NCBI GenBank assembly: GCA_026260175.1 | Contig: JAKCWW010000185.1 | Span: forward strand, 30,252-94,251 | Reading direction: 5' to 3' | DNA: 64,000 nucleotides | From: Reticulitermes lucifugus | Lineage: Eukaryota; Arthropoda; Insecta; Blattodea; Rhinotermitidae | In this document: positions 12,049 through 23,651 of the stretch, in pieces | Layout of the letters: each line of letters begins with the position of its first letter | Position numbering within the stretch: the stretch's first letter is position 1 | Program-made: the position numbers and the translations under genes | Notes under the pieces: generated by a model | The model's input: only the letters and a program-made list of their open reading frames with translations | Database searches by the model: none | Told to the model about the DNA's origin: nothing

Positions 12049-12331
12049 TCGGAGCTGGGGTAGAGTAGTCAGTATGGTGACTAGGCTATGGGCTGGGCGA
12101 TTCAGCTTTCGAATCCCGGCAGAAGTAACAGATGTATCTCTTCTCCGAAACGTCCAGACCTGCTTTGGGGCCCCCTGCTTCCTATTCAATGGATACCGGG
12201 GTTCTTTCCCTGGCCGGGACCTGAAGTTGACCACTCACCTCCATCTAGTGCCGAGGTGAAGAATGAGTAGAGCTATGCCTCTGCTCACCCTTTATGCCTT
12301 CATGACGTTGACAGGAACATTTTTACCTTTA
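12049..12331 (+). mobile_element. tRNA-derived SINE (family A), complete with target duplication
   Basis: A 283-bp unit lies between 19-bp direct repeats (12030-12048 and 12332-12350, CCTCTTTGCAACC[C/A]ACAAT) with one mismatch. The head holds A-box-like GGGTAGAGTAGTCAGTATGG and B-box-like TTTCGAATCCCGG. The long duplication shows LINE-dependent retrotransposition. Confidence 0.9.
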
Positions 12332-13430
12332 CCTCTTTGCAACCAACAATACACATTGAAAAGTGAAAAACAATTTTTCCCCGCTTTACAATCTGTCGTT
12401 TAATCATTCATTTACCGCCTTCTCTGTTATTGAATAACAACGAATAATATCTCATTCTGTGCAGAGTGTTATAATCTTCGATTTTGATTGTATTTTTGCC
12501 GTAAAATGTACCCTGCAGAAGTTACAGCAAAAAAAAAAGCGCGCGGGCGTTAGGTTAGAGGTTAGCTTTTTCCAAGATGGCGGAGGAAGCTCATCTCCTA
12601 CATCGCTGAATTTTAATACGTTAAAAAGGGTGACATTTACAGGATACTTTTACACATGGACATTAGTTACATCTAAAATGCTGCTTTGCATAAATTCGTA
12701 GACTGTGATGTAATTGAGGAAATGGTGTGCTGGAGCCTAAATATGGCAAGCAGCAAGTCTGATTTTTATTAAAATATATTACCACTTGTCGAAAATTCCA
12801 CAAATTATTTCCAGAGCGCGTAACAGTCTTTGTTTCCAGAACTGTTTGAGTTCTATTGTCACTACCCAAACGGGTTACAGTGCCGTTGAACCCTTCTTTT
12901 TGGACCATTTGTGTGTCGTCTGTGGGTGGGAATTGTTTTTACATTTTTTTTAAATCGCCAACAAGTGAAAAGCGTGACGAAATCACGCTATCGTTTTCAC
13001 CACGCGTAACACAAAGCTGAGTCGCCTTGAATGACTCAATAGCGCCATACTGCGCAGTTCCCCGAATGTACTTATTGGAGGTACTACTGAATTGAGTTCA
13101 GACACTGTTTTGATTTCATTTTGTGCGCATTGAATGTTGTGTACGTATTGAAACTGGCGTTCCATACTAGATATATTTTGGTGGTTTTACATATTATAAT
13201 TACGTAAATAGTTACATTTAGTTACCAAAGAAGGAGGACTATAACCATTTTTACTACTTTGACTTCAGAGTTACACCTGCGGGAAGTAAGCGGCTATTTG
13301 TAGTACGGAAGCTTGTTGGAACAAATGTGCTGAGGAAGGGTAGTTGGAGGTGTGTGAGTCTTCTTTGTACGGTTTTAAACCTTCCCTTTCTCTTCCTAAT
13401 AATCAATTATAGTGTTTACTAAGGTCAGAT
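12332..13430. promoter_or_regulatory. Thor upstream region
   Basis: The kilobase before the Thor start has no coding frame. CAAGATGGCGGA at 12573-12584 matches a YY1/Pho-type core-promoter box and follows two telomere-like TTAGG units. A GC-richer patch spans 12960-13080. No clear TATA box was seen. The transcription start is probably in the last few hundred bases, but the sequence alone does not fix it. Confidence 0.35.
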
Positions 13431-16400
13431 ATGTCGGCTTCACCGATTGCTCGACAAGCTACACAGTGCCAGACAATTCCTTCAAGAAGGGTTGTGATAA
13501 CCGATGCGTCGCAGCTTCCAGCAGATTATTCCACAACACCTGGAGGAACCGTATACTCAACCACACCGGGAGGTAGGCTTACCCTTTAGTATTGCTTTGT
13601 GTGTCGACACATTTAGCAGGTTTTCAACGTCTTGCACGTTGGAGTGCGTTTCTTTGTTTGAAAGCAGCTCCAACGAAGGAAACTAATAAGAGTTAATTGT
13701 ACCAGTCTCAAACGGCAGAAAACGATGACAATAAAACATCCCTCTTCAGGAAGTTAGTAGTGACTTGGGCACTAACCACCTTTAATGGATCCAAGGGTTA
13801 CTGTGCACGCAAGAGGCTGCCACGACCGTATCCCGAGCCGGATTAAGTCCCGATCATCATGCCTTATATATTAAAGGTCCATTTTAATATTACACTTACA
13901 GCTATGCCTAGGTCTCTTTCTGTCACGTTAGGCCAGGTTTGTGTGTATTTGCATATCCTGTGTGTTACATGCCCTGCCCTGCTTATCATATCATCCTTTA
14001 ACCCAAATAATAAATAATTGGTGATACAAATTATGAAACCATGTTATGAAATTGTAACTTCCTGTTAAGTTCCATTGTCATGGGTCTGTACAGCTGTAGT
14101 TACACCCCATAGACCCTAGCAAGTAGGATGTGAGAGAAGTCAAGAGTACAGTTTACACATGGAAGAGTACACTCCAAAATACAATATATTTGTAGAATAT
14201 ATAAGAAGATATATAACACTACGTAAGTCATACAGTTATGACACATATATAACCAGAATGTAATCATCTATGTATGCAGCACAATTCTATATGCAAAGGT
14301 TACATTCAGACACCCAGTTGTAGTTAGTCATTTCCTGGTAATAGAAATTCTTCAGCAGGGTAGAGGGAGTGAGTCATAAGGAACCCTTTCTGTGTTATTT
14401 TGAATTGTTTACTGTTAGAAAACAAACATTTGATCTTGAAGGGGAGCTTGCATAATTTTATCCCAGCATAATAAACTCCTTTCTGATGGACTGAAAGGCT
14501 GAAAGATTTGCTACTGGTCTGTGAAGATAATGTCTGTGCCTTGTATTGGCTGCATGAAACTCTGAGTTTGTCACAAATATTTCTCGGTTCTCAATTGTGA
14601 ATATTATTAGTTCCAGGGTATAGTCACTGGTGAAAGGAAATACATGGAACTTATAATCCTGTACATGATTCTCTCTTCTGATCACTTGCCACAAAGATAT
14701 TTTGCAATAGGAATGTTCATTAGGCATGTCTTTATTGTCATTCACTAGTAACTAGTGAATGACAATTGAGAACAGATTTACCACTCTGCCAAGATCAAGT
14801 TGAGCACAAAACACATGCCAGGGACATACGAGATACATAACAATAGGAGGAGCAGCTGACCACTTTGCTGTTTTCATGGGATATGCCAGTTAGAGACACT
14901 GGATAGCAGATGGTTAGAAGTTGTACAAAATAAGACATATCTGTGGATTGTGTAATATTCCATGGTGTAAAAGAATGAAGGAGAGAGATGAATAAAAGGA
15001 CCATCAATCAGAAATATATTTAGATAATATTTGTATTGTCAAGGGTGCTACATGTTTAGGCTTATTCACAAACCATCATTAGGCAGAGGCTAAAAAAATA
15101 TATAAGAAGAAGCACATACAACATATGAGAAAAAACATTTATATACAACACACATTGTAAAGTGCTATTTCTTGTATATATTTTTAGCCTGTGCCTGACA
15201 AGGGCTTGTGAACAAGCCAAAACATGTAACACTCTTGATAATAAAAATATTGTAGTTGTGATTGATGGTTCCTTAATTCATCTGTTTACTTATGCATTAC
15301 AACAAGATGCCCTATCTTAAGATAGAATGAAGGAAGATGTATTTTTTACAAAGCTCAAAGAACACTAGTAATGATTTTAATCCTAACATTTTAATAAATA
15401 AAACAGTGGTAATACACAATACCCCTAAGATATAAAAGCTCCCAAAATTTGTACATTAGATACAGGGATGTACTTTAGAGAAAAATAAATGAATGGACCA
15501 AAACTCTGTGTAGCTATATGTATTGAGTAATTTCTGTATGTTCTCCCTGAGGACGGCTATGGTAATGAATGGTGTCGTATCCCAGAAGATTGGAATCTTC
15601 ATCAGAATTGTTGTGAGAACATCAAGTTTGACACAGCATGTCATAACAGTAAGGAAGATTCACACTGTGCTGTACACATCTTAAATAAGTGACATAGATA
15701 TGGCACACTGAAAAAATGGTTTCAGCTCAGAAAGGAAATTTTATGAATATAAAAGAAAGTTATCACACATCTATATAGCAAGCAGTGCAGATTTACAGAA
15801 GGGCAGACGCAGGAAGGATGTTTGATACAGTACACAGGATGTATTTCAAGCAGAGCAATACTAAGCAGGAAAACAGCACAAACAGAAAAGAGGGGAAGGA
15901 GAACATCATAACACATATAGCTAACATAAATACACATTAAAAGGCAGGCCAACAGTAATAACAGATGCAAAGTAGGCCCAGGTTGAGATGCACAGGATAT
16001 CATGAAAGACTGGAAGTGATGCATGAAACCAGCTGGGGATGGGTGTGGGGGAAATAGATATAGAAGAGACACCAGTAGACATCATATAGTAAGAGGGTGC
16101 ACAGAGAACATAAATGATGTAAGTAGCAGAATATAGACACATTTTGTAGGTAGTGTATTTTAAAATTTTAGAGTAGAGCCGTTTAATTGAAAACCATTTG
16201 GCTGCGTACGCACAGCATGTAGGACACATAAGTGTGTTGTAGTTTTATTTGATGGAAAAGGTAATTAAGATTTTTTAATACGTGAAGTCAGATTACTAAA
16301 GGGGAAATGCACCCTTTGGTGCTGGAATTAAATGCCCGGTGGGAGCTGCGGAAGACTGGAATTTCAAGGAGATCTGCATAAGGAAGCCCATTAAATGCTG

Positions 16401-19400
16401 TCACCTTAACCTGACATCTGGCATTTTGAGTATCACACTCTGTGGTGGATATACCTGGTGTCAGGAGCCAAATGGTTAACATAATGTGGTAATTAAGTTT
16501 ATATCTCAGAATTAAAAAGGTTGGGAAACATTCTTGGTACTTCCCCATTTGCACATGGCAGTAATTTCAACCCTGATGTAGTTGTATTGCTTGAAGGTAA
16601 AAAAAAAATGTAAGTTTAGAACATTGTGTATTTGTCTAAACTATTCATTAAATTTGTTTCAGACTTCTTGTCTGAACTTTCACTTTTGATGTGTAATTTT
16701 GTTTTCTTCTAGTCTTCACTACTGAGATATACTTTTATTTTCTGCAGGCACACGGATTGTGTATGAGAGAACATTTCTCATGCAACTCAGAAATTCTCCA
16801 TTGGCCCAGACACCGCCTAAAAACTATCCAAATTTCCCTGCATCATTGATGAAGAATGCTGGTGACGTACCCAAAGAAAATACTAATATCATACCAAGTC
16901 CTACCAAGAAGGGTGAGTGATGTATAATTTGCATCAGATATGCATCTTCATTGTTAATGAAATCTGAGCTTAGGAGGTTAGGTGTTAGGTGAAATGAATG
17001 ATTAATTACTTGCAGGGAGTGATTCTGACCTGCATCATACAACCTGGATGACAGTGATAGGGACTCAGGACATGGCATTGATTGTGGTGTTTGTGAGGAA
17101 CTTGAAAGGCCCTCTGTTTGCAAATTGTATGGTTTCCAGGAAAATGTTGTCATAGCACTGATAACAGGCTTGTAATCCTAGAAATAGTAATAAATGTTTC
17201 TAGTTTATTCATCTGAACTTCATTCTTTAAACGGTTCAGGTAGATTAGCCAAGATTAGTCATATCTGTTTTGTTTCTGAAAACTTGCTGTATTTAATTCC
17301 CTGTGTTGGCCACATTTGAAAGTGTCATTTAAATCTTCGCTTTGACTCCTTCAACCCACCATTTTATTTTTTAACTGACCATTTTATTGGAAACCAAAAA
17401 CAGCTGCCTCAAACAACAGCAAAATTCCATTAATCTGGCTTGCACAGGACCAGACAGGTGCCAAATTATCGGATATTTTGGATTATCATATGGTACCTAT
17501 ACTGACCTAGTTCTTACGGGTAATTTTTTTGTTACTGCCCCTATACTTGGGCTGTCCATTTGAATATCTCCTTCATTTGCTGGTTCAGGATCCTCTTTTG
17601 TGTTTCATGGAGTTCTCATAGCTGAAGAAGAATTTCTTGGAGAAGGAGAAGGGGTCAGGAGATACCACAACGGTTGATATACAGACCCACTTGGAGGCCT
17701 TTTTGAATATGCCCCTGACACTGCCTGTTTCAGTGATGAAGCTTTTTTCTGGTAAAAAATAAAACTTCTGGTCTTGGGACCAGTCTCCTCAAGTGCTGAA
17801 TTATTAGGATTTCTGAATTATCGGACGTCTGATTAAAGGAATTTTGCTATAGTTAAATGAAATACTACTTGGCTGCCATCTGTGGTTGACCAAAAATGAA
17901 ATGAAAAATTACAGGCAAAAATGTTAATGCCAAGTATGAGCCACATTACCTGCCATGGTTGTCACCAAACATTCACACACAGTATGTTCAAATGTGTTCG
18001 GGAGCTAAAGGTAGGACTGATAATTCCACCCTCAGAGTGGTAAGATGAAGTTCTGAGTTTCAAAATATGAATGTTCCTACATTTGCAGTCCCTTGGTATT
18101 ATCTTTCATAACTTTGTGTGTTTATCCAATCCCTCATGAGTATTTAAAGTGACATTTATTTATGTTGTGTTTCTAAGAGCCATACATGGAAGTTTTGTGT
18201 ATTTAAATTACTAATTATCTTAAAAAGTGGTACAAATTGATGACTAAATTTGTATAAAAACACTTTAAGAGGCAGTGTTTTTTTAATCATGTCCCTGAGG
18301 ACAGCAGCTATCATGGAAATATCGCATAAGAAGCCTGCATCCACTAGGAATTTAGAGTCCATTTCTCCTGCAGTTCAGCGTGATGGAAGAGTTTCCAAGT
18401 GCTGACCTCCCACTGTTGCCCTGCACCTTCTGAAAGTATTTCTGGACACACAATGGAGTTCTTGTCTTGAAATATGGGCAGTTTCTCTTCAAACATTTTC
18501 TTTCATTTCTTGCAAAGAAAGTGGATTGTCTTACATTTTCTCCTGGTAATTGCCAAAGACCGGTGTTGGGAGTAATTTAATGTAATGTTCAGAATCACTA
18601 TTTTAAAAAACACCAACTGGATGCACTTTTTTATTTAAAAAAAACTGTATAGTTCTTTAAAACTTTTTAAAAAATACCCGACATATGTTTCGGCTCCTCA
18701 CTGAGCCATCTTCAGGGGTAATAAAGTAATGTTCAGAGTTTGTTGGAAAAACATGGGCTGTGTGATGTGCACACTTCACATCAGATACTGATTTTAAGGT
18801 AATCTAAAGGAACTTTATGAGTATTTTTGAAACACCAGTGTGTGTTAGTTTGGTTGTTCACCATGTAAAATCTGCCTTGATTTGAGGCTTCTGGCATGGT
18901 GTAAATGAGATTTTTGCCCTTCTGAGATGTTACACAACATTGATTAGTGGTTGGTTACTGATATTTCAGGACAACCTGTCGGTCCTATCTTCAAAGATCA
19001 CGCAGTCCAAGGAGAGAGAACTGTTAGGTTGTCCTGAAACATCGCTAACTACCTACGAATAAACTCTGCATAACATGCCAGGAGAGTGAAGTTCTCAAAA
19101 TCTTCCTTAACTGAGAAAAAAACAATTTCTTGTGTCTTCTTTTTGTCAAATAGTGAACTTGTATAAGAGTTTTCCACTATTCTAGTGGTACATTTTTCAC
19201 AAATTTTTAAGCAGTACTTTTTTTCATTAAGTATACTCTGCAGAAGTCTTGCAAGTGAACAGTTGTTGATCAACAAAGTACATTTCACAAGCACAATGAG
19301 ACCATCTGAGGCCTATGTGTTGTAAGAAGTGATTCACCAGGTAAATATCGAACTGTTTCTGCTGCTCAGTTATCCCAGCAACAACATACAGTGTTGGCTG

Positions 19401-19610
19401 TTGCATCTACACAGGCAGAAGCCATATTTTCCAACCCTGGGGGGACATGATAAATCTACCTGTTTGTATTTGTTCATATACGGGTAGATTACAGGTGTGT
19501 TCCCAATTTCTAGGTACATAATGTAGTTTTTGACTGTATAACACAGGTGTGTTTTTGTTGCAGATGTTGTGAATGACGAGTTGCAAGATCAGTTCCAGTT
19601 GGAGATCTAA
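13431..19610 (+). CDS. Thor: Eukaryotic initiation factor 4E-binding protein (4E-BP, Thor)
   Basis: There are three coding exons, 13431-13572, 16748-16912 and 19564-19610, with GT-AG introns of 3175 and 2651 bp, together encoding 117 residues, the usual family length. The protein begins MSASPIARQ as Drosophila Thor does. Residues 35-50 carry the doubled STTPGG phosphorylation boxes (human Thr37/Thr46 sites). YERTFLMQL at about 53-61 is the eIF4E-binding helix (YxxxxLphi), followed by [10 protein letters not shown] with the Ser65/Thr70-type sites. The C-terminus FQLEI is a TOR-signalling (TOS) motif. The protein binds eIF4E and blocks eIF4G recruitment until TOR phosphorylates it. Intron 1 carries forkhead-type sites at 14405-14428, which fits the known FOXO control of fly Thor. 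Both splice phases agree and no key residue is missing. Confidence 0.97.
14405..14428. promoter_or_regulatory. Candidate FOXO sites in Thor intron 1
   Basis: TTGTTTAC (14405-14412) and AAAACAAACA (14419-14428) are two forkhead-type sites 6 bp apart in the first intron. Drosophila Thor is a direct FOXO target. Such short AT-rich sites also arise by chance. Confidence 0.35.
14734..14766. repeat. Perfect 33-bp palindrome
   Basis: ATTGTCATTCACTAGT, one spacer base, then its exact reverse complement. It lies in Thor intron 1. It may be the collapsed end of a foldback element; nothing else marks it. Confidence 0.6.
14986..15284. repeat. Penelope-like inverted-repeat element, decayed
   Basis: The outer arms AGATGAAT...CCATCAATCA and TGATTGATGG...ATTCATCT mirror each other. 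The inner arms hold GGGTGCTACATGTTTAGGC and GCCAAAACATGTAACACTC, and CTGACAAGGGCTTGTGAACA is a degenerate form of the shared CTGANGATGG-stem-GAAAC motif. No frame inside. It lies in Thor intron 1. Confidence 0.6.
15285..16740. other. Thor intron 1, 3' part, no recognised element
   Basis: Long minus-strand frames at 15722-16229 overlap one another in two phases and are rich in Ser, Ile, Tyr and Cys. They have no recognised domain and I do not regard them as coding. Confidence 0.35.
17418..17848. mobile_element. Possible Tigger-like MITE in Thor intron 2
   Basis: The left end CAGCAAAATTCCATTAATC and the right end read in reverse, TAGCAAAATTCCTTTAATC, form an inverted repeat. Inside are ATTATCGGA blocks at both sides, typical of pogo/Tigger-derived elements. 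No intact transposase. The exact ends and target duplication are not certain. Confidence 0.45.
18594..18725 (-). mobile_element. Single-sided Penelope-like end with 12-bp target duplication
   Basis: It contains CACCAACTGGATGCAC, an AT-rich stretch, CGACATATGTTTCGGCTCC and GAGCCATCTTCAG (reverse of CTGAAGATGGCTC). Identical 12-bp flanks GTAATGTTCAGA stand at 18582-18593 and 18726-18737. It is the same family as 55060-55253 but only one arm was inserted. It lies in Thor intron 2. Confidence 0.75.
18940..19065. repeat. Penelope-like inverted-repeat remnant
   Basis: TTAGTGGTTGGTTACTGATATTTCAGGACAACCTG and GGTTGTCCTGAAACATCGCTAACTACCTAC mirror each other, with ATCTTCAAAGATC between. It has the shared motif but the arms are shortened. 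It lies in Thor intron 2. Confidence 0.5.
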
Positions 19611-21350
19611 GGGAAGTTGGAGATGGCGTCTGGCTGCTCAGTGTTCGATTCAGCGTGTTGCTTTCTTTTCTGCCCCTTTGCTCTGTTGGCCAAGCATTGC
19701 CTGTAGAGGCAGTATGAACTAGCCACTTTCATCTTACTGAAAGTGGTGTGATGGGTGCAAGTGACAGAGCCATTAAAATATTTGAAAAAGAGTCGTAAAG
19801 AATTAGTTCAGTACTGAAGAAAGATATGTACATGTATTCTGATATTGCAATGGTCTTAGGAAGAGGCTGTTAAAGAGATGGGTGTTGTCTGATGGATGTA
19901 AGGGAGTGTTTTTTTTCCCTTGAGGGAATGTGTTTTGCTCAATTTGGGTGCCGTTTGTTGGAATTATATTTCTTTATTTGTATAAACAAGTTTCGACCAA
20001 AATATCCTGAAGCACTGTGGTTGTCATGATTGTATTAAGGAAACCACGTGTGTTGTGGTTTTTTTTAATGTTTTCTGTTTTTCTGGGTGTGTGTATAGGG
20101 TTTTCTCTGATTAATTTTATATACAGTTGCAAGTAACCATTTTGAAGCAACCTCGCTTTAAGAGGCTAATTAAAACTGTGGTAGTAGCACTGTGGGCTGT
20201 AAGAAAGTAGTCATATCAGCACTTGTTTCTGATAGACACTATGGAAGGCAGCTGGTTTTTTATATACAAGTCAGAAGTGTAAAATATGCAGAATTCTTTT
20301 GTTCAGGCATTGTGAATTTATGGCATATTTAAAAGATAGCAATATCATTACCTTGGTTTAAAGCAACATCATTAACTTGGTTTTAAGATCCTCAGTGTTT
20401 TAATGTACTGCTCCAGTGTAAGGAAAGATAATTGTGAAACAGTCATTTGAATGTGTGTGTAAGGAATAATGCTTTTCAAATTTTTTATCTAAACGGGTTC
20501 TTATGTGCTCACAGCTCATTGGACATTCTTTTTAAGTAGGTTAGTATTCTCAGTTAGTTTGCTTCTGTAGTCATGTGAACTGTTGTGGGATTTGAAGTTC
20601 TCACAGCAGTGTTGAAGTCTCAGGTCATTTGGGATATGATGCTGTGTTGATTGGTAAATAGTTCCCAGCAGTTAAGAGGAGCTTGCTGCTGCCATCTTCA
20701 GGGTATGAATGACTGCTAGGACCCTGAAGATGAATGTGGCATGATCCTCTTAAACATCAGTAACTAAACCAGTCGGCATGTTATCACATTCCAGAGGACT
20801 TGAAACTTCGTGTGAAATGTTACCTTGCCATGAAAGCAGGAGTTAGCAGCAGGTTCACCCACATGCAATGTGTGTATTCAGCTGGATTTTGTTAAATTTT
20901 GTATGTATTTGCATACATTATTGTGCTTTCACATCTTCCTATCAGAAAACATATATTTTAATTGCTCTTTTTTTTTGTGGTTTTCTCTTAGATGTGTAGT
21001 GGAAATGGTTGAAGTATGTCTTAATCTTTCAGAATTTTGTAGTGATGTAAATACTGTTGGGGGGGCCAGTAACATCCGAAGTCTTGAGATATTTCTGTGC
21101 CATCTGGGTGAAAAAAACATTAACACTAGCAAGTGTTTTACATGTAAGTTCATATTTCAGTCACATCGTTACAAATGCATAAGTATTTTGTATTAATGTT
21201 TCTTCATGAATTGTTTTACTATTAAAGAATATTGAAGCTTGACCCAACACCAGTGTCATAAAGTGTTTTGTGCAAATTGCTTTTAAAGTAATTAAAAAGT
21301 GTTTTTTGTTCATTTGTGTTGTTTCTTGAAGGTGTAACTGTCGTTACATA
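19611..21350 (+). other. Thor 3' untranslated region and flank
   Basis: The sequence after the TAA has no strong coding frame. ATTAAA at 21221-21226 is a possible polyadenylation signal, which would give a 3' UTR of about 1.6 kb. Earlier sites cannot be excluded. Confidence 0.3.
20640..20790. repeat. Penelope-like inverted-repeat element, decayed
   Basis: TTGATTGGTAAATAGTTCCC at the left repeats the arm of the element at 4197. GCCATCTTCAGGGT and ACCCTGAAGATG face each other in the centre, and AAGAGGA / TCCTCTT pair outside. It lies in the presumed Thor 3' UTR. Confidence 0.55.
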
Positions 21351-21358
21351 AGCTGCAG

Positions 21359-21873
21359 CAGGGGCGGCTCATCTGTAAGGGCTGCAATGTTGCAGCCCTC
21401 CCAGAAATTTTGAGAAAAAGTAAATAGCTGAATAAAAGTTTTTGTTAGGAGATACATACATTCTTTAAAAGAATATGAATGAAATCATTTTAAATTCAAA
21501 TGCTTACTACAGACTAAGAGCTGTGGAAAGCAAACGGGCTATGCTCTGCCCAGACGTTGCGCACTGGGTCAGCGCAGCTAGGCTGAGTGATGGGAAGACA
21601 GCAGCAGCCAGGTTGCCTGCAGCCCGGAGAGGGTTTAAAGGAGGACTTCATATGTCTGTTTACCTTCTCTGAGACATTAAGAATTTGGGTCGTGCGACAC
21701 CTGACATAGTTATTTCTCAGTCATCATCAAGTAGAATAAAAGCCCTGTTATACATGCTAAACATGAGTGGTTGAGTGGCTGTGCTGAAAGAAACATTCTA
21801 TTAGGCCTTCTCATTAATCATATAATAATCCCAGCCACAGCCCTACCATAAGAAGTCCCATGAGCCACCACTG
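21359..21873. mobile_element. hAT-type non-autonomous element with perfect 8-bp target duplication
   Basis: Left end CAGGGGCGGCTCAT and right end (reversed) CAGTGGTGGCTCAT are inverted repeats. The 8-bp AGCTGCAG at 21351-21358 and 21874-21881 are identical, the mark of hAT insertion. The 515-bp body holds only a 65-codon chance frame at 21475-21672 and no hAT transposase. Confidence 0.85.
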
Positions 21874-22419
21874 AGCTGCAGCCATTGGTATATTGTACAC
21901 TGCAGAAACCTGTAACCACACATCCATTCACTAACCACTGAAATTTTAACTTCGGTTGGGCGGCAGTATTTTACACAGGTCATGTGGTTATGGCTGGAAG
22001 CGAGGCACCGACTATCAGCTCAGGATAGAGACAAGCTACACACGGAATTTTCTCGTGCTCGATTCTCATCATGTCTAACACCGAACCAAAAATTTTCTTC
22101 TTGTCGAGATCCAAATACCAAACCTCCATGGCACTAAGCTGAGTCCTGTTATCTTGGATACCTGCTCAGGGTCTCGCGGTATGCCTATTGTTTGTGTGGT
22201 AACCTGAGGACCCTCTTGCCAGAAAGTTTATAGAGGAATGTACACGCAGGTCCTCATAATATGTGCAGTACCATACCTTTCATCTGGGGATGGCAGTCCT
22301 TGGATTCGAACTCAGGCTGCCCTGCTACAACAGTTTGGATTACCAAACAAGACATTCCTTTGCGATGTGCAGTAACTTATGAAAATATTTGCCTACTAAG
22401 TGGAACAATATAAAGGTAT

Positions 22420-22565
22420 GTAAGTTATTCCTGTCTTGCTGCTGCACACCACGTTTTGGTATTGAGTAATTTGGCGTCATCCTTCAGTACTTTGTCTTCC
22501 CATCTCATTTTAGCTTTCTGGCGGGCCCTTTTCCTCTGAGACTTCCTTCCGTAATTTGTTTTTGG
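22420..22565 (-). mobile_element. LINE C-terminal fragment (second family)
   Basis: The minus strand reads GRKSQRKRARQKAKMRWEDK, then VLKDDAKLLNTKTWCAAAR, like the post-RT tail of a LINE. Short and isolated. Confidence 0.45.
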
Positions 22566-22589
22566 ATTCTGTAGTTGAACATTGTTACT

Positions 22590-23060
22590 ACCAACTAACT
22601 CCATGGAGCAGAGTCCTTGAGAAGCTAGCAGGTCGTCAGTTAGTCAAGAAATTCCCCGCGTTTTATGGAACCCGAAGGTTCATTACCGCATTCACAATAG
22701 CCCGCCACCTGTCCCTATCCTGAGCCGTTGCTACCAACACAGCCCACTAATCTTTTTAACACGTATTTTACCAGGTCAGTGTCTATACATTCTTCAGTTG
22801 TTTGCTGTACCAAATTTTCCAGATGCCATTACTGTGTTCTGGTCCAAATATTCTGTGAATGATTTTATCTCAAGGGAACAGATCATTTGTGTGGCAGTCT
22901 GGGAAAGTGTCCCATGTTTCACTCCCATACAGAACAATTGGTCAGACTAGTGTTTTGTAAATAGTAACCCAGCTCTCATGGCTGACATCTTTTGTTTTAA
23001 GCAGAGGCAGTAAAGAGAAATAGGTGTATTTGCCATACTCCTGTGCTTCATACTTTTTCC
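22590..23060 (-). mobile_element. LINE 3' end, decayed
   Basis: The minus strand reads YKTLV...[33 protein letters not shown], then [18 protein letters not shown] and a 3' UTR ending near 22590. Several stops and a deletion between the RT tail and the DRDRW block are seen. It is the same tail as at 29.0 kb in the opposite orientation. Confidence 0.7.
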
Positions 23061-23651
23061 ACCTCATCACTGTTACTTGTTGGACAGTGACAAATTACTG
23101 AAAATTATGTCGCTGGTCACCTGAGAAGAATCTGTTGCATTGATGTACTTCTAGCTACTGATCTTTGGTAACTACATTGAATTTGACCAAGGAACCGTGT
23201 CTCTAATATTTAAGGCTTACTCTCATGAATGCCTTATTTTATAAGGTTTTTAGACGTGATCCATTTATATTTACTGTTATATTTTCTTTATTAAGCTCTC
23301 TGAATGTACATCTATTGTAAGGACAAATGCAGTTCTGCAGGGTGTTACACTGAAGAGTTATTTTGCATTAATGTAAGTTACAACTATTCATTCGCATGCA
23401 ATGAAGTGTGTATTGTCATATGATACGTCTCGTATGTCCTATTATCAGCAGTTTATTCATAGTAATAAATGCACATACATATGCATACTGCTAATAAAAG
23501 CCAGCCACTTATTCAGATGCTGAGAAATCTTCATGCAGTTCATAGTTGGTTTAGTTGAGATCCACTTTTCCATTTGTGACTAGGATTGCCAGAGGTCCAA
23601 TTTAAAAATACAGGATACAATAATTAGGAGGTGAGAAACAAACCTGGGAAT

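Noticed and set aside
15722-16229. Two overlapping minus-strand frames of 102 and 116 codons
   Set aside because: They overlap in different phases, lie within Thor intron 1, and have low-complexity composition and no domain.
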